From positions 62,001-126,000 of the forward strand of contig NZ_KB894100.1 of NCBI RefSeq assembly GCF_000374305.1: a stretch of DNA of 64,000 nucleotides, given 5' to 3'. Shown here piece by piece: positions 7,860 through 17,900 of the stretch; the stretch's first letter is position 1; the number at the start of each line of letters is the position of its first letter. The position numbers and the translations under genes are program-made. The notes beneath the pieces are model-generated. The model did no database searches, had not been told where the DNA came from, and was given only the letters and a program-made list of their open reading frames with translations. This DNA comes from Actinomadura flavalba DSM 45200. Its GTDB lineage: Bacteria; Actinomycetota; Actinomycetes; Streptosporangiales; Streptosporangiaceae.

Positions 7860-8114
7860 TCAGCGGGCGTTCGAGACCGTGCGGGCGCCGAGCCAGGCCG
7901 TGTAGGCCGCCGCGCCGATGAGGCCCAGCTTGCGGGTCTTCGCGAACGTCAACGCCACGCCCAAGGCGACTTCCGTGGCGCCGTTGCGCTGGATCCACGC
8001 GTTCGTGTCGTGAGGGAAGGCCATCTTGGTGATCGGGACGAACGCCTGCGGCGCCGCGAAGTGGGCTGCTCCGGTGGCGGCGAGGGCGATTCCGGCGGTG
8101 CGGGCGAGGGCCAT
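7860..8114 (-). CDS. Small DoxX-like membrane protein
   Basis: An 84-residue protein with three to four hydrophobic segments (starting ALARTAGIALAATGAAHF, then VALGVALTF and LIGAAAYTAWLGA). The pattern GxxHFxxPxxFxPITKMAFP is typical of small DoxX-like proteins of actinomycetes. It lies 14 nt downstream of a Baeyer-Villiger monooxygenase gene and is presumably co-transcribed. Function unknown. Confidence 0.7.
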   Translation of the reverse strand: MALARTAGIALAATGAAHFAAPQAFVPITKMAFPHDTNAWIQRNGATEVALGVALTFAKTRKLGLIGAAAYTAWLGARTVSNAR

Positions 8115-8128
8115 GGTGAGGCGACCTT

Positions 8129-9610
8129 TCAAGCGGAGAAACGGTAGTCGTCCAGGTCGAAGCGCCGGGAACGGCGCAGCGCCTGGAGCGTCGAGGTCGG
8201 GCGCAGCAGCGGGGTGTCCCCGGCGGCGTCCACGTAGTAGGAGTTCGAGCCCGCGCAGGCCGGACGGTTCAGGGCCGTCCGGGACGAGCGGCGGAGCATC
8301 GAGCGGAAGAAGCGGGCGTTGGCCTCCGGGCTGATCTGGACGCGGGTCGCGCCACGGCGGCGGGCCTCGGTCAGGCAGCGCAGGATGTGCGTGCTCTGGT
8401 ACTCGATCATGCCGAACCACGAGTAGCCCGTGAACGCGTAGGGGCCCATCAGCATCCACAGGTTCGGCGCCTGGGGCACCGACGTGCCCTCGTACGCCTG
8501 GTAGCGGTGCCGGGCCCAGTGCTCGCCCAGGTCCACGCCGTCCGCGCCGCGCACCGGATACGGGGGCAGGTTGTCCGGTTCGATCACCTTGAAGCCGGTG
8601 CCGAGGACCAGCGTGTCGAAGGCGTGCGAGGCGCCGTCCACGGTCTCGACGCCGGACGGGGTGACGCGCGCGATCCCCGACGTCACCAGCGTGACGTTCG
8701 GCCGCCGGAACGCCGGAAAGTAGGAGTTCGACATCGACGGCCGCTTGCACCCGAACCCGTACGACGGCGTCAGCGCCGCCCGCAGCTCCGGCTCGGGCAC
8801 CTGGCGGCGCAGATGCCGCCGGCACACGCCCTCGATGACCCCCACCAGGAACGGGAACCGCCGGTACTGCGTCACGCCGGTGACGAGGAACAGTTCCACG
8901 ACCGCGTTCGTCACCGCCCGGACGAGCCGCTGCGTCACCGGGACGCGCCGGAACAGCGTCCGCGCCCACGCGGGCATCCGGAAGTCGGGCTTGGGCGCCA
9001 CCCAGATCGGCGTCCGCTGGAACACGTGCAGGTGCCCGGCCCGGCGGGCGATGCGGGGCACGGCCTGGAGCGCGGACGCGCCGGTGCCGATGACGGCGAC
9101 GCGGCGGCCGGTGAGGTCGAGGGAGTCGTCCCATTCGGCCGTGTGGACGACCCGTCCCGCGAACGTGTCCAGTCCGGGGATGTCGGGGCGCTTGGGCTGG
9201 TGCAGGACGCCGTTCGCGGTGATCAGGAACCGTGCCGTCAGGGGGCCGGACGACGTGGTGAGGCGCCACAGCCGGGCGTCCTCGTCCCAGTCCGCCCGCT
9301 CGACCCGGGTGCCCAGCCGCAGGTGCGGGCGCAGCCCGTACTTGGCGACGCAGCGGTCCGCGTACGCCTTCAGCTCCGCCCCGGGCGCGAACACCCGCGA
9401 CCAGTCCGGGTTCGGCTCGAACGAGAAGCTGTAGGACGCCGACGGGATGTCCACCGCGACGCCCGGATAGGTGTTGACGAGCCAGACGCCGCCGACGTCG
9501 GCGCGGGCGTCCAGCAGGACGAAGTCGCGCAGCCCGTGGCGGCGCAGCGCGATGCCCATGCCGATGCCGGAGAATCCGGCGCCGACGACCACCACCTCGT
9601 GATCGATCAC
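8129..9610 (-). CDS. Baeyer-Villiger type flavin monooxygenase
   Basis: A 493-residue FAD/NADPH monooxygenase. The FAD Rossmann motif GAGFSGIG is at residues 10-17, the Baeyer-Villiger fingerprint F-x-G-x-x-x-H-T-x-x-W (FAGRVVHTAEW) near residue 155, and a second Rossmann motif GTGASALQ just after. Such enzymes insert oxygen next to a ketone to give esters or lactones. GTG 9610 is chosen as start since the fold begins right there (VIDHEVVVVGAG). An inverted repeat overlapping its promoter (9625-9644) suggests TetR-type control. It lies at the edge of the enediyne cluster, and whether it belongs to it is unclear. Confidence 0.85.
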   Translation of the reverse strand: MIDHEVVVVGAGFSGIGMGIALRRHGLRDFVLLDARADVGGVWLVNTYPGVAVDIPSASYSFSFEPNPDWSRVFAPGAELKAYADRCVAKYGLRPHLRLGTRVERADWDEDARLWRLTTSSGPLTARFLITANGVLHQPKRPDIPGLDTFAGRVVHTAEWDDSLDLTGRRVAVIGTGASALQAVPRIARRAGHLHVFQRTPIWVAPKPDFRMPAWARTLFRRVPVTQRLVRAVTNAVVELFLVTGVTQYRRFPFLVGVIEGVCRRHLRRQVPEPELRAALTPSYGFGCKRPSMSNSYFPAFRRPNVTLVTSGIARVTPSGVETVDGASHAFDTLVLGTGFKVIEPDNLPPYPVRGADGVDLGEHWARHRYQAYEGTSVPQAPNLWMLMGPYAFTGYSWFGMIEYQSTHILRCLTEARRRGATRVQISPEANARFFRSMLRRSSRTALNRPACAGSNSYYVDAAGDTPLLRPTSTLQALRRSRRFDLDDYRFSA

Positions 9611-9624
9611 GCCCCGACGGTAGC

Positions 9625-9644
9625 GACGAATTAGACAGTTCGTC
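9625..9644. promoter_or_regulatory. Inverted repeat, probable repressor operator for the Baeyer-Villiger gene
   Basis: GACGAA at 9625-9630 and TTCGTC at 9639-9644 form a perfect 6-bp inverted repeat with an 8-nt spacer. On the minus strand it sits between a TTGACG (-35-like) and the start codon at 9610, so a bound repressor would block the promoter. No regulator gene is adjacent. Confidence 0.5.
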
Positions 9645-9797
9645 AATAGACGTGGACCTCCCGCGATGCTCCCGCGCTCCGTCCGGGCGCGCTTTTCCCG
9701 GTGTGCGGCTTCGCAGGGCATTCGGGGAGGTGTCCGGGCAAGGCGTGCATGTGACGATGACAGCACCGGTGAAGATCGAGAACCAGGGAGTCAGACG

Positions 9798-10781
9798 ATG
9801 CCCACAGTCATCGGATCGATGCGCCGGCTGGTCTTCGCGCCCTCCCTCGCCGACGTGAAGTTCTCCGTGCGCGGCTTCGAGGGCGCGTCCAGCCCGGCGG
9901 CGCCCGCGCTGGAGGCCATCCCCGAGAGCGTCGTCGCCGGGTTCGAGTGGGCGATCGAGGGCTGCGCCCAGCCCGAGCTGGTCCGCCGCCTGGCGCTGGT
10001 CGCGCCGGAACTGCGCGGGTTCGCCTACGAGGGCGCCACGATGGCGTGCACGATCCTCGACGTCATGCCCGGACGGCGCTCGGACCGGACGCGCGAACTG
10101 CTCAACGGCCCCGGCCGCCCGCACCTGCTGCTCGCCTACATCGGCATCGGCTTCGCGATGGCGCGGCTGCCGCGCCCGCTGTGGCGCAAGGTGCTGCCCG
10201 ACCTGGACCCGTCGCCGTACCACCCGACGATGTCGTGGCTCGCCGTGGACGGGTACGCGTTCGACCGCGCCTACTTCGACACCGACCGCACGGTCAAGGC
10301 GCAGAAGGTCTTCGCGCCCTATCCGTGGCAGGGCCACCCGGACTACTTCCCGCGCGCCGCCGACCAGGGCGTCGGGCGCGCGCTGTGGTTCCTGTGCGGG
10401 GCGCGGGTGCCCGCCGTCGCCGCCGCCGTGCGGGCCTACGCCGCGCACCGGCACGCCGATCTGTGGAGCGGCGTCGGGCTGGCGGCGACGTTCGCCGGGG
10501 GCGCCGCGCCGGACGCCCTCGCCGCGCTGCCGGACGAGGCGGGCGAGCACGCGCCGGGCCTGGCGCAGGGCTCGGTGTTCGCCCTCCGCGCGCGGGACCA
10601 CGCCGGGCCCCTGCCCGACGGCACCGAGGCCGCCGTCGCGGCGCTCACCGGGCTGTCGGTGCCCGCCGCGCTCGCCCTCGCCGACGCGAGCGCGACCGAC
10701 CGTCCCAAGGACGGGCTCCCCGCCTACGAGGGCTGGCGCCGGGCGGTCGCCGCCGGCCTGCCCGCAGCACTCCACCGATGA
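9798..10781 (+). CDS. unbL: UnbL/DUF1702-family enediyne protein, first copy
   Basis: A 327-residue DUF1702 protein, the family of the conserved enediyne cassette protein UnbL. Shared features with the second copy at 11057 include RGFxxEGATMAC, HLLLAYIGIGFAMARLPR, the DGYAFDRAYF segment, DQGVGRALWFLCGA and PAYEGWRRAVA. Start ATG 9798 has an AGGGAG site 9 nt upstream. UnbL is present in nearly all enediyne clusters but its biochemical role is not settled. Having two copies in tandem is unusual; this one lies outside the main operon, separated from it by 275 bp with a hairpin. It may be a divergent duplicate or act on a different step. Confidence 0.85.
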   Translation: MPTVIGSMRRLVFAPSLADVKFSVRGFEGASSPAAPALEAIPESVVAGFEWAIEGCAQPELVRRLALVAPELRGFAYEGATMACTILDVMPGRRSDRTRELLNGPGRPHLLLAYIGIGFAMARLPRPLWRKVLPDLDPSPYHPTMSWLAVDGYAFDRAYFDTDRTVKAQKVFAPYPWQGHPDYFPRAADQGVGRALWFLCGARVPAVAAAVRAYAAHRHADLWSGVGLAATFAGGAAPDALAALPDEAGEHAPGLAQGSVFALRARDHAGPLPDGTEAAVAALTGLSVPAALALADASATDRPKDGLPAYEGWRRAVAAGLPAALHR

Positions 10782-10832
10782 CGGCTCCCACCGAAGAAGG
10801 CCCGCCTATTCAATAACGCCGATTGATTTACG

Positions 10833-10875
10833 CACGGCAATCCCGAGACACAGTTATGTGTCGCGGGATTCCGTG
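10833..10875. terminator. Long hairpin between the two UnbL genes
   Basis: Arms 10833-10852 and 10857-10875 pair over about 18 positions with one bulged C, one mismatch and a GTTA loop. It lies 52 bp after the first UnbL stop, with no clear T-run after it. It may end the first transcript or be a regulatory hairpin. The rest of 10782-11056 is less GC-rich than its surroundings and probably holds the promoter of the main cassette. Confidence 0.55.
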
Positions 10876-10898
10876 CTGCGCGCTTTCGGTGCATATAG

Positions 10899-10914
10899 AG
10901 CAAGCGTGGAGTAG
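10899..10914 (+). promoter_or_regulatory. Weak copy of the cluster-wide 16-bp element before the PKS cassette
   Basis: AGCAA-N5-GAGTAG reads toward the UnbL-UnbV-UnbU-PKSE operon, 142 bp upstream of its first start codon. It matches the element GCA(C/A)-N5-(G/A)AGATG with two mismatches in the second half. Because it is degenerate and single, it is less secure than the paired sites elsewhere. Confidence 0.35.
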
Positions 10915-11056
10915 GTGCGGTATCTGGTATTGGAATTACAGTGTGGGCGGCGGTAGTAAGACGATTCGATGAAAATTGAACTGTCTGGCGCCGTGTCCGC
11001 CCGCGTGAGGTCGCGTACTTCACGACGGCAGCCCGCTCGTGAACGGAGGAGCCCCG

Positions 11057-12031
11057 GTGCACGCACTGCGCGCACTTCAGCGCCGCATCATCACCCCCGA
11101 CATCTCCGCAACGCGGATGGATACCCGAGGATTCCACGTCAAGAACGAAGCCTCCAAGGAATTGCTGGAGACGGTCGGCAAGTCCTTCCTGACGGGTTAT
11201 GCCGCAGCGGTGGAGCAGCCCACGACCGCCGCCGCGGCGGCCCAGTTGGACCAACTGCCGGAAAGGTTCCGCGGCTTTGCCTTCGAGGGCGCCGCCATGG
11301 GCTACGCCGTCGTCGGCTCGATGCCATTCTCCGGTCGCCGGAACCTCGACACGTTCCTCGCAGAGGAGGGTGAGCCGCACCTGTACATGGCCTACGTCGG
11401 CATCGGCTGGGCGATGGCGCGGCTGCCCCGGATGCTCTGGCCGAAGAACGAGCTCGACCCGCTGCTGCGGTGGCTGGTGCTGGACGGCTACGGCTTCCAC
11501 CAGGCGTACTTCAAGACCGCCGCGTACGTGCGCGGCGGACGCCGCGACACCGCGCTGCGCTGGCCGGACGGCCGGCCGCACCCGTACGGGCCAAACGCCC
11601 TGGACCAGGGCATCGGCCGGGCGCTGTGGTTCGTCGGCGGCACCGACCCCGACGTGGTCGCGGGCCTGATCGAGTCGCTCGAACCGGCCCGGCGCCCCGA
11701 CCTGTACAGCGGCGCGGGACTGGCCGCCACGTACGCGGCGGGCGCGGAGGAGAGCGAGCTGCGCGGCTTCTACAAGCGCGCGGGCGAGTACCGGCCCCAG
11801 GTGGCCCAGGGCTCGGCGTTCGCCGCCGAGGCCCGGCACCGCGCGGGGCTGGTCACCGAGCACACCGAGGTCGCGACCGAGGTGTTCTGCGGCATGACCC
11901 CGGCCGAGGCCGCCGCCGTGTGCGTGCGGACCCGCGACCGGGACACCGGACCGGAGACCGCCGAGGTCCCGGCTTATGAGGCGTGGCGGCGCCGCATCGC
12001 CGACACGTTCGTTTCCCTTGGGAGGAACTAG
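11057..12031 (+). CDS. unbL: Enediyne cassette protein UnbL (E3-type, DUF1702)
   Basis: A 324-residue DUF1702/UnbL protein beginning the conserved enediyne cassette. GTG 11057 follows GGAGGA by 6 nt. Conserved stretches include RGFAFEGAAMGYAVVGSM, HLYMAYVGIGWAMARLPR, DGYGFHQAYF and DQGIGRALWFVGG. UnbL-UnbV-UnbU-PKSE-thioesterase is the near-universal gene set of enediyne producers. UnbL is needed but has no proven reaction. Its stop is 2 nt before the ATG of UnbV, so the genes form one operon. The paralogue at 9798-10781 keeps most of the same motifs. Confidence 0.92.
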   Translation: MHALRALQRRIITPDISATRMDTRGFHVKNEASKELLETVGKSFLTGYAAAVEQPTTAAAAAQLDQLPERFRGFAFEGAAMGYAVVGSMPFSGRRNLDTFLAEEGEPHLYMAYVGIGWAMARLPRMLWPKNELDPLLRWLVLDGYGFHQAYFKTAAYVRGGRRDTALRWPDGRPHPYGPNALDQGIGRALWFVGGTDPDVVAGLIESLEPARRPDLYSGAGLAATYAAGAEESELRGFYKRAGEYRPQVAQGSAFAAEARHRAGLVTEHTEVATEVFCGMTPAEAAAVCVRTRDRDTGPETAEVPAYEAWRRRIADTFVSLGRN

Positions 12032-12033
12032 CG

Positions 12034-14007
12034 ATGCCGAGCATGTTCGGGTGGCTGCGCAGGCAGTTGCCGGGAGTCGTCGCCGTCCTGCTGGTGGCCG
12101 CACTGTTCGTCGTGGTCCGGCTGCCGGGTGAACCGGCCGCCGAGAGCGACGAACTCGCGGACAAGCACCGCTTCACCCCGCTGGCCATCGCGCTGCCGAG
12201 CGGGTTCAAGCAGCAGACGATCCGGCGCGTCAACAAGTCCTACTCCAAGATCGACGCCTGGATCTCCTCCGTCGGCGCCGGCATCGCCATGAACGACCTG
12301 GACGGCGACGGCCTGCCCAACGACCTGTGCGTCACCGACCCGCGCATCGACCAGGTGGCGGTCACGCCCGCGCCGGGCGCCAAGCCCGGACGGTACGAGC
12401 CGTTCGCGCTCGACCCGGCGCCGCTGCCGATGGGCTACGCCATCGCCCCGATGGGCTGCGCCCCGGCCGACTTCAACGAGGACGGGCGGATGGACCTGCT
12501 CGTCTACTTCTGGGGCCGCAGCCCGATCCTGTACCTGGCCAAGCCGGGCGCGACGAAGCTCGACAAGAACGCCTACGTCCCGACCGAGCTGGTGCCGGGC
12601 GTCGGCACCCGCGGCTACGCCGGGCCCCAGTGGAACTCCAACGCGGTCGCGCTGGACGACTTCGACGGCGACGGGCACCTGGACATCTACCTGGGCAACT
12701 ACTTCCCCGACGGTCCCGTCCTCGACGACCGGGTCCGCGGCGGCGTGAAGATGAACCGGTCGCTGTCCAACGCCTCCAACGGCGGCGAGGACCACGTTTT
12801 CCGCTGGACCGGCGCGACCAAGGGCGCGAACCCGACCGTCAAGTACGAGCCGGTGCCGAAGGTCATCCCCGAGAAGCTCTCCAAGGGCTGGGTGCTGGCC
12901 GCCGCCGCCAACGACCTGAACGGCGACGGGCTGCCCGAGCTGTACCTCGCGCAGGACCACGGCAAGGACGCCCTGCTGTTCAACACCTCGGTGCCGGGCC
13001 GGATCAGCTTCAGCCCGGTGAAGGCGAACCGCACGCCCGGCCTGCCCAAGTCCAAGCGGCTCGGCGTCGACTCCTTCAAGGGCATGGGCATCGACTTCGG
13101 TGACTTCAACCACGACGGCATGTACGACATGTTCGTCAGCAACATCACCACGTCGTTCGGCATCCAGGAGAGCAACTACCAGTTCGTGAACGACACCCGC
13201 AGCAACCGGGAGCTGACCCGGCGGCTGCACGACGGCGAGGCGCCGTGGACCGACCGCAGCAGCGCGCTCGGCACCGCCTGGTCCGGCTGGGGCTGGGACG
13301 TCAAGATCGCTGACTTCGTGAACAGCGGCGAACCCGCCATCGCGCAGACGACCGGCTTCGTCAAGGGCCGCCACAACCGTTGGCCGCAGCTCCAGGAGCT
13401 GGCCGCCTCCAACGACCTCATCGTGGAGCACCCCGGCCTGTGGCCGAACATCAACGCCGGCGACGACATCGCGGGCAGCCAGCGGCTGCACTTCTTCGTC
13501 AAGAACAGCAAGGGCCGCTACTCCGACCTGGCCGGACGGCTCGGCATCAACATCCCCGTCCCCACGCGCGGCATCGCCGTGGGCGACGTGGACGGCGACG
13601 GACGGCTGGAGATGGCCGTGGCCCGGCAGTGGGACGCGCCCGTCTTCTACAAGAACGACAGCCCCGGCGCGGGGAACTTCCTCGGCCTGCGCCTCCAGCA
13701 CGACGACGCACCGGCCGAGCCGGGCAAGGGCGGCGCGCTCGGCGCGGCCGGATCGCCCGCCGTCGGCGCCCAGGTCATGGTGACCACCGCCGACGGACGC
13801 AAGCACCTCGGCCGTGTCGACGGCGGCAGCGGCCACGGCGGCAAGCGCAGCAGCGAGGTGCACATCGGCCTCGGTGACAGCGCCAAGCCCGTCGCGGTCA
13901 TGGTGTGTTGGCGCGACCGCAGGACCGGAGCCTTCCGCGAACAGAAGATGACGCTCGCACCCGGGTGGCACACGCTGCGCCTCGGGGCCCAGGCGAAGGA
14001 GAAGTGA
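12034..14007 (+). CDS. unbV: Enediyne cassette protein UnbV (E4-type, CRTAC1/ASPIC domain)
   Basis: A 657-residue protein with an N-terminal membrane anchor or signal (VVAVLLVAALFVVVRL, about residues 13-30), so it is predicted to act outside the membrane. It carries at least six FG-GAP-type calcium loops of the form D-x-(D/N)-x-D-G (NDLDGDG, ADFNEDG, DDFDGDG, NDLNGDG, GDFNHDG, GDVDGDG), giving a beta-propeller. The C-terminal ASPIC/UnbV domain (about 560-650) ends with APGWHTLRLG. UnbV homologues occur in essentially all enediyne clusters, with no assigned reaction. ATG 12034 follows GGGAGGAAC and lies 2 nt after the UnbL stop. Confidence 0.92.
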   Translation: MPSMFGWLRRQLPGVVAVLLVAALFVVVRLPGEPAAESDELADKHRFTPLAIALPSGFKQQTIRRVNKSYSKIDAWISSVGAGIAMNDLDGDGLPNDLCVTDPRIDQVAVTPAPGAKPGRYEPFALDPAPLPMGYAIAPMGCAPADFNEDGRMDLLVYFWGRSPILYLAKPGATKLDKNAYVPTELVPGVGTRGYAGPQWNSNAVALDDFDGDGHLDIYLGNYFPDGPVLDDRVRGGVKMNRSLSNASNGGEDHVFRWTGATKGANPTVKYEPVPKVIPEKLSKGWVLAAAANDLNGDGLPELYLAQDHGKDALLFNTSVPGRISFSPVKANRTPGLPKSKRLGVDSFKGMGIDFGDFNHDGMYDMFVSNITTSFGIQESNYQFVNDTRSNRELTRRLHDGEAPWTDRSSALGTAWSGWGWDVKIADFVNSGEPAIAQTTGFVKGRHNRWPQLQELAASNDLIVEHPGLWPNINAGDDIAGSQRLHFFVKNSKGRYSDLAGRLGINIPVPTRGIAVGDVDGDGRLEMAVARQWDAPVFYKNDSPGAGNFLGLRLQHDDAPAEPGKGGALGAAGSPAVGAQVMVTTADGRKHLGRVDGGSGHGGKRSSEVHIGLGDSAKPVAVMVCWRDRRTGAFREQKMTLAPGWHTLRLGAQAKEK

Positions 14008-14012
14008 CCGAC

Positions 14013-14996
14013 ATGACGACCACCGAGAAAGCGGCCCCGCCGAGGCACGACCCCAAGGTCGTCATGGCGCTGCGCAACTTCGCGATGTCGATGACCGTCT
14101 TCAACATCCTCGGCTACCTGATCCTCGGGTTCGAGCAGCCGTGGTCCTGGCCGTTCGCGGCGCTGGCCACCGCCTACAGCTTGGAGATGGGGCTGGAGGT
14201 CATTTCGGCCCGCGTCGAGCGGCGCACCGAGCGGTTCCGGGGACGCGGCGTGCGCGGCGTCGTCGAGTTCCTGTACCCGGCGCACATCACGGCCCTGGCC
14301 GTGAACATGCTGACCTACGTCAACGACAAGATCGGCGTGATGATCTTCGGTGTCGTCGTCGCGGTCGGCGCCAAGTGGGTGCTGCGGGCCCCGGTGCGCG
14401 GCCGGATGCGTCACTTCATGAACCCGTCCAACCTCGGCATCGCGGTCATCCTGCTGGTGTTCCCGTGGGCGAGCATCGCCCCGCCATACCACTTCACCGA
14501 GACGATCGACAGCGCGTGGGACTGGCTGATCCCGGCCGGCATCCTCATGGCGGGCACGATGCTCAACGCCAAGCTGACCGGCCGCACCTGGCTGATCATG
14601 GGCTGGGTGTCGTTCTACATCCTCCAGGCGGTGTTCCGCGGCCTGGTGTACGGCACGTCGATCTCGGCGGCGCTGGTCATGATGTCGGGCGTCGCGTTCG
14701 TCCTCTACACCAACTACATGGTCACCGACCCGGGGACCTCGCCGTCGGCGCCCGCCTCGCAGTTCGCGTTCGGCGCCGGGATCGCCATCCTCTACGGCTA
14801 CTTCACCGGCACCGGCATCGCCTACGGCCTGTTCTTCGCCACGGCCGCCGTCTGCCTCATCCGCGGCGCCTACCTGTGGGCGCTGCACTTCTCCCAGCGC
14901 GCGGCCGAACGCCGCGCCGTCCAGGACGGCGCCACCCGCGCCACCACCGCGAACGAGATCGCGACCCTTCCCAACAAGGAGGTCGTCTCCGCATGA
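14013..14996 (+). CDS. unbU: Enediyne cassette membrane protein UnbU (E5-type)
   Basis: A 327-residue integral membrane protein with about seven to eight hydrophobic segments (for example FGVVVAVGAKWVL, LGIAVILLVFPWASIA, SAALVMMSGVAFVLYTNYM, GLFFATAAVCLI). It matches UnbU, the cassette membrane protein encoded immediately before the enediyne PKS; the E5-E junction is a standard diagnostic of these clusters. The stop overlaps the PKSE start (ATGA), giving translational coupling. It resembles RnfD/NqrB-like membrane proteins in general layout, but its function in enediyne assembly is unknown. GTG 14004 is an alternative start. Confidence 0.9.
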   Translation: MTTTEKAAPPRHDPKVVMALRNFAMSMTVFNILGYLILGFEQPWSWPFAALATAYSLEMGLEVISARVERRTERFRGRGVRGVVEFLYPAHITALAVNMLTYVNDKIGVMIFGVVVAVGAKWVLRAPVRGRMRHFMNPSNLGIAVILLVFPWASIAPPYHFTETIDSAWDWLIPAGILMAGTMLNAKLTGRTWLIMGWVSFYILQAVFRGLVYGTSISAALVMMSGVAFVLYTNYMVTDPGTSPSAPASQFAFGAGIAILYGYFTGTGIAYGLFFATAAVCLIRGAYLWALHFSQRAAERRAVQDGATRATTANEIATLPNKEVVSA

Positions 14997-17900
14997 GCAA
15001 GCTCGCCGTCGTCGGGATGGCGTGCCGGTACCCCGACGCCACGTCGCCCCGCGAACTGTGGGAGAACGCCCTGGCGGGCAGGCGCGCGTTCCGCCGCCTC
15101 CCCGCCGAGCGGATGAACCCCGACGACTACTGGGACGCCGACCCGGCCGCCCCCGACAAGTTCTACGCGCGCAACGCCGCCGTCATCACGGACTGGACGT
15201 TCGACCGCGTCGCCCACAAGGTGGCGGGCAGCACGTACCGCTCCACCGACCTCACGCACTGGCTCGCGCTCGACGTGGCGGGCCGCGCGCTCGCCGACGC
15301 CGGGTTCCCGGCCGGGGACGGGCTGCCGCGCGAGCGCACCGGCGTCGTCGTCGGCAACACGCTGACCGGCGAGTTCACCCGCGCCAACGTGCTGCGGCTG
15401 CGCTGGCCGTACGTGCGACGCGCCGTCGCCGCCACGCTGTCGGGCCGGGACGGCTGGGACGACGCCCGGCTCGGTGAGTACCTGGCCGAGCTGGAGGCCG
15501 TCTACAAGGACCCGTTCCCCGAGATCGACGAGGACTCGCTGGCGGGCGGGCTGTCCAACACCATCGCCGGGCGCGTCTGCAACTTCTTCGACCTCAAGGG
15601 CGGCGGCTACACCGTGGACGGGGCCTGCTCCTCGTCCCTGCTGTCGGTCGCCACCGCGTGCAAGGCGCTGCTGGAGGGCGACATCGACGTCGCCGTCGCG
15701 GGCGGCGTGGACCTGTCCATCGACCCGTTCGAGATCATCGGATTCGCCAAGACCGGCGCGCTCGCCCGTGGCGAGATGAAGCTGTACGACCGGCGCTCCA
15801 ACGGCTTCTGGCCGGGCGAGGGCGCGGGCATGATCGTGCTGATGCGGGAGGAGGAGGCCCGCGCCGCCGACCACCGCGTCTACGCGACGATCGCCGGGTG
15901 GGGCATCTCCTCCGACGGGCACGGCGGCATCACCCGTCCCGAGGTGAGCGGCTACCGGCTCGCCCTCGACCGCGCCTACGAGCGCGCCGGGTTCGACATC
16001 GCGTCGGTGCCGATGTTCGAGGGGCACGGCACCGGCACCGAGGTCGGTGACCGCACCGAGCTGACCGCGCTGTCGGAGGCGCGCCGCGCCGCCGACGGCG
16101 CGGCGCCGCCGGCCGCGATCAGCTCGATCAAGGCGATGATCGGGCACACCAAGGCGGCGGCGGGCGTCGCCGGGCTCATCAAGGCCGTCATGGCGGTGCA
16201 CGACCAGCTCCTGCCGCCGACGCTCGGCTGCGTGGACCCGCACCCCGTCCTCACCGACGACGACCCGGCGCTGCGCGCGCTGCGCCGGGCCGAGGCGTGG
16301 CCCAAGGACGCCGCGCCGCGCGCGGGCGTCACCGCGATGGGCTTCGGCGGCATCAACACCCACATCGTCGTGGAGGGCGCGGGCCCGCGCCGCCGGGTGG
16401 CCATGGACTCGCGGACGCGGACGCTGACGTCCGCGCTCCAGGACACCGAACTGCTGCTCGTGGACGGCGACTCCCCGGCCGAGCTGCGCGACCGGCTGGC
16501 GTCGGTCGCGGACTTCGCGCTCACGCTGTCGTACGCGCAGATCGGTGACCTGGCCGCGACCCTGCACCGCGAGCTGCGCGACCGCCCGCACCGGGCGGCC
16601 GTCGTGGTGTCCTCCCCGGAGGACGCCGAGCGGCGGCTGCGCGCGCTGGCCGACGTGCTGGCCGGAGGCGAGACCCGCCACCACAGCGCCGACGGACGCT
16701 CCCACCTGGCCCGCGCCGGGCGGGCCCGGATCGGGCTGCTCTTCCCCGGGCAGGGATCGGGGACCGGCACCAGCGGCGGCGCGCTGCGGCGCCGCCTGCC
16801 CGAGGTCGAGGACGTCTACGCGAACGCCGAGCTGCCGGACGCCGGGGACATGGTCGCCACGGCGGTCGCGCAGCCCCGGATCGTCACCGGCTCGCTGGCG
16901 GCGCTCGCGGCGCTGGCGGTGCTCGGCATCGAGGGCGAGGCGGCCGTCGGGCACAGCCTCGGTGAACTGTCGGCCCTGCACTGGGCCGGGGCCGTGGAGG
17001 AGTCCGCGCTGCTGCGGCTGGCGACCGAGCGGGGCCGCGCCATGACCGAGCACGGGCTGCCCGGCACCATGGCGGGCCTGGCCGCGCCGCCCGCCGCCGT
17101 GGACGGCGTCATCGCCGGGCTCGACGTGGTCATCGCCGGGCACAACGGCCCGGAGCAGACGGTCATCGCCGGGACCGAGGAGGCCGTCACGGCGGCCGGT
17201 GCCAACGCCGAGCGCGCCGGGATCACCTGGACGCGGCTCCCGGTCTCGCACGCGTTCCACTCGCCGCTCGTCGCCCCGGCCGCCGAGGTGTTCGGCGCCC
17301 GGCTGGACGAGGAGCGGTTCGGCCGGGTCGGACGGCGCGTCATCTCGACCGTCACCGGCGAGACGCTGCGCGCCACCGAGGACCTGGCGGCGCTGCTGCG
17401 CCGCCAGATCACCGACCCGGTGCTGTTCGCGCCCGCCGTGGCGCTGGCCGCCAAGGACGTCGACCTGTTCGTGGAGGCCGGGCCCGGACGCGTCCTGACC
17501 GGGCTCGCGACGGCCGTCTCCGACGTGCCCGCGCTCGCGCTCGACACCGACCAGGAGTCCCTGGCCGGGCTGCTCGGCGTCGCCGGGGCCGCCTACGTGC
17601 TCGGCGCCCCCGTCCGGGCCGAGGCGCTGTTCCACGGGCGGCTGCTGCGCCCGCTGGAGGTCGGGCAGGAGTTCGCGTTCCTCACCAACCCGTGCGAGAC
17701 GCTGCCCCGGCCGCCCGCCGAGATCGCCGCGTCGGCTCCGGCGCCCGCCCGCACGGGCGGCGCCGACGCCGACGAGGACGGCGGCGACGGCGAATCCACG
17801 CTGGAGCTGCTGCGCCGGATGGTCTCCCAGCGGGTGGAGCTGCCGCCCGAGCTGATCGGGGACGACACCGGGCTGCTGGACGAACTGCACCTCAGCTCCA

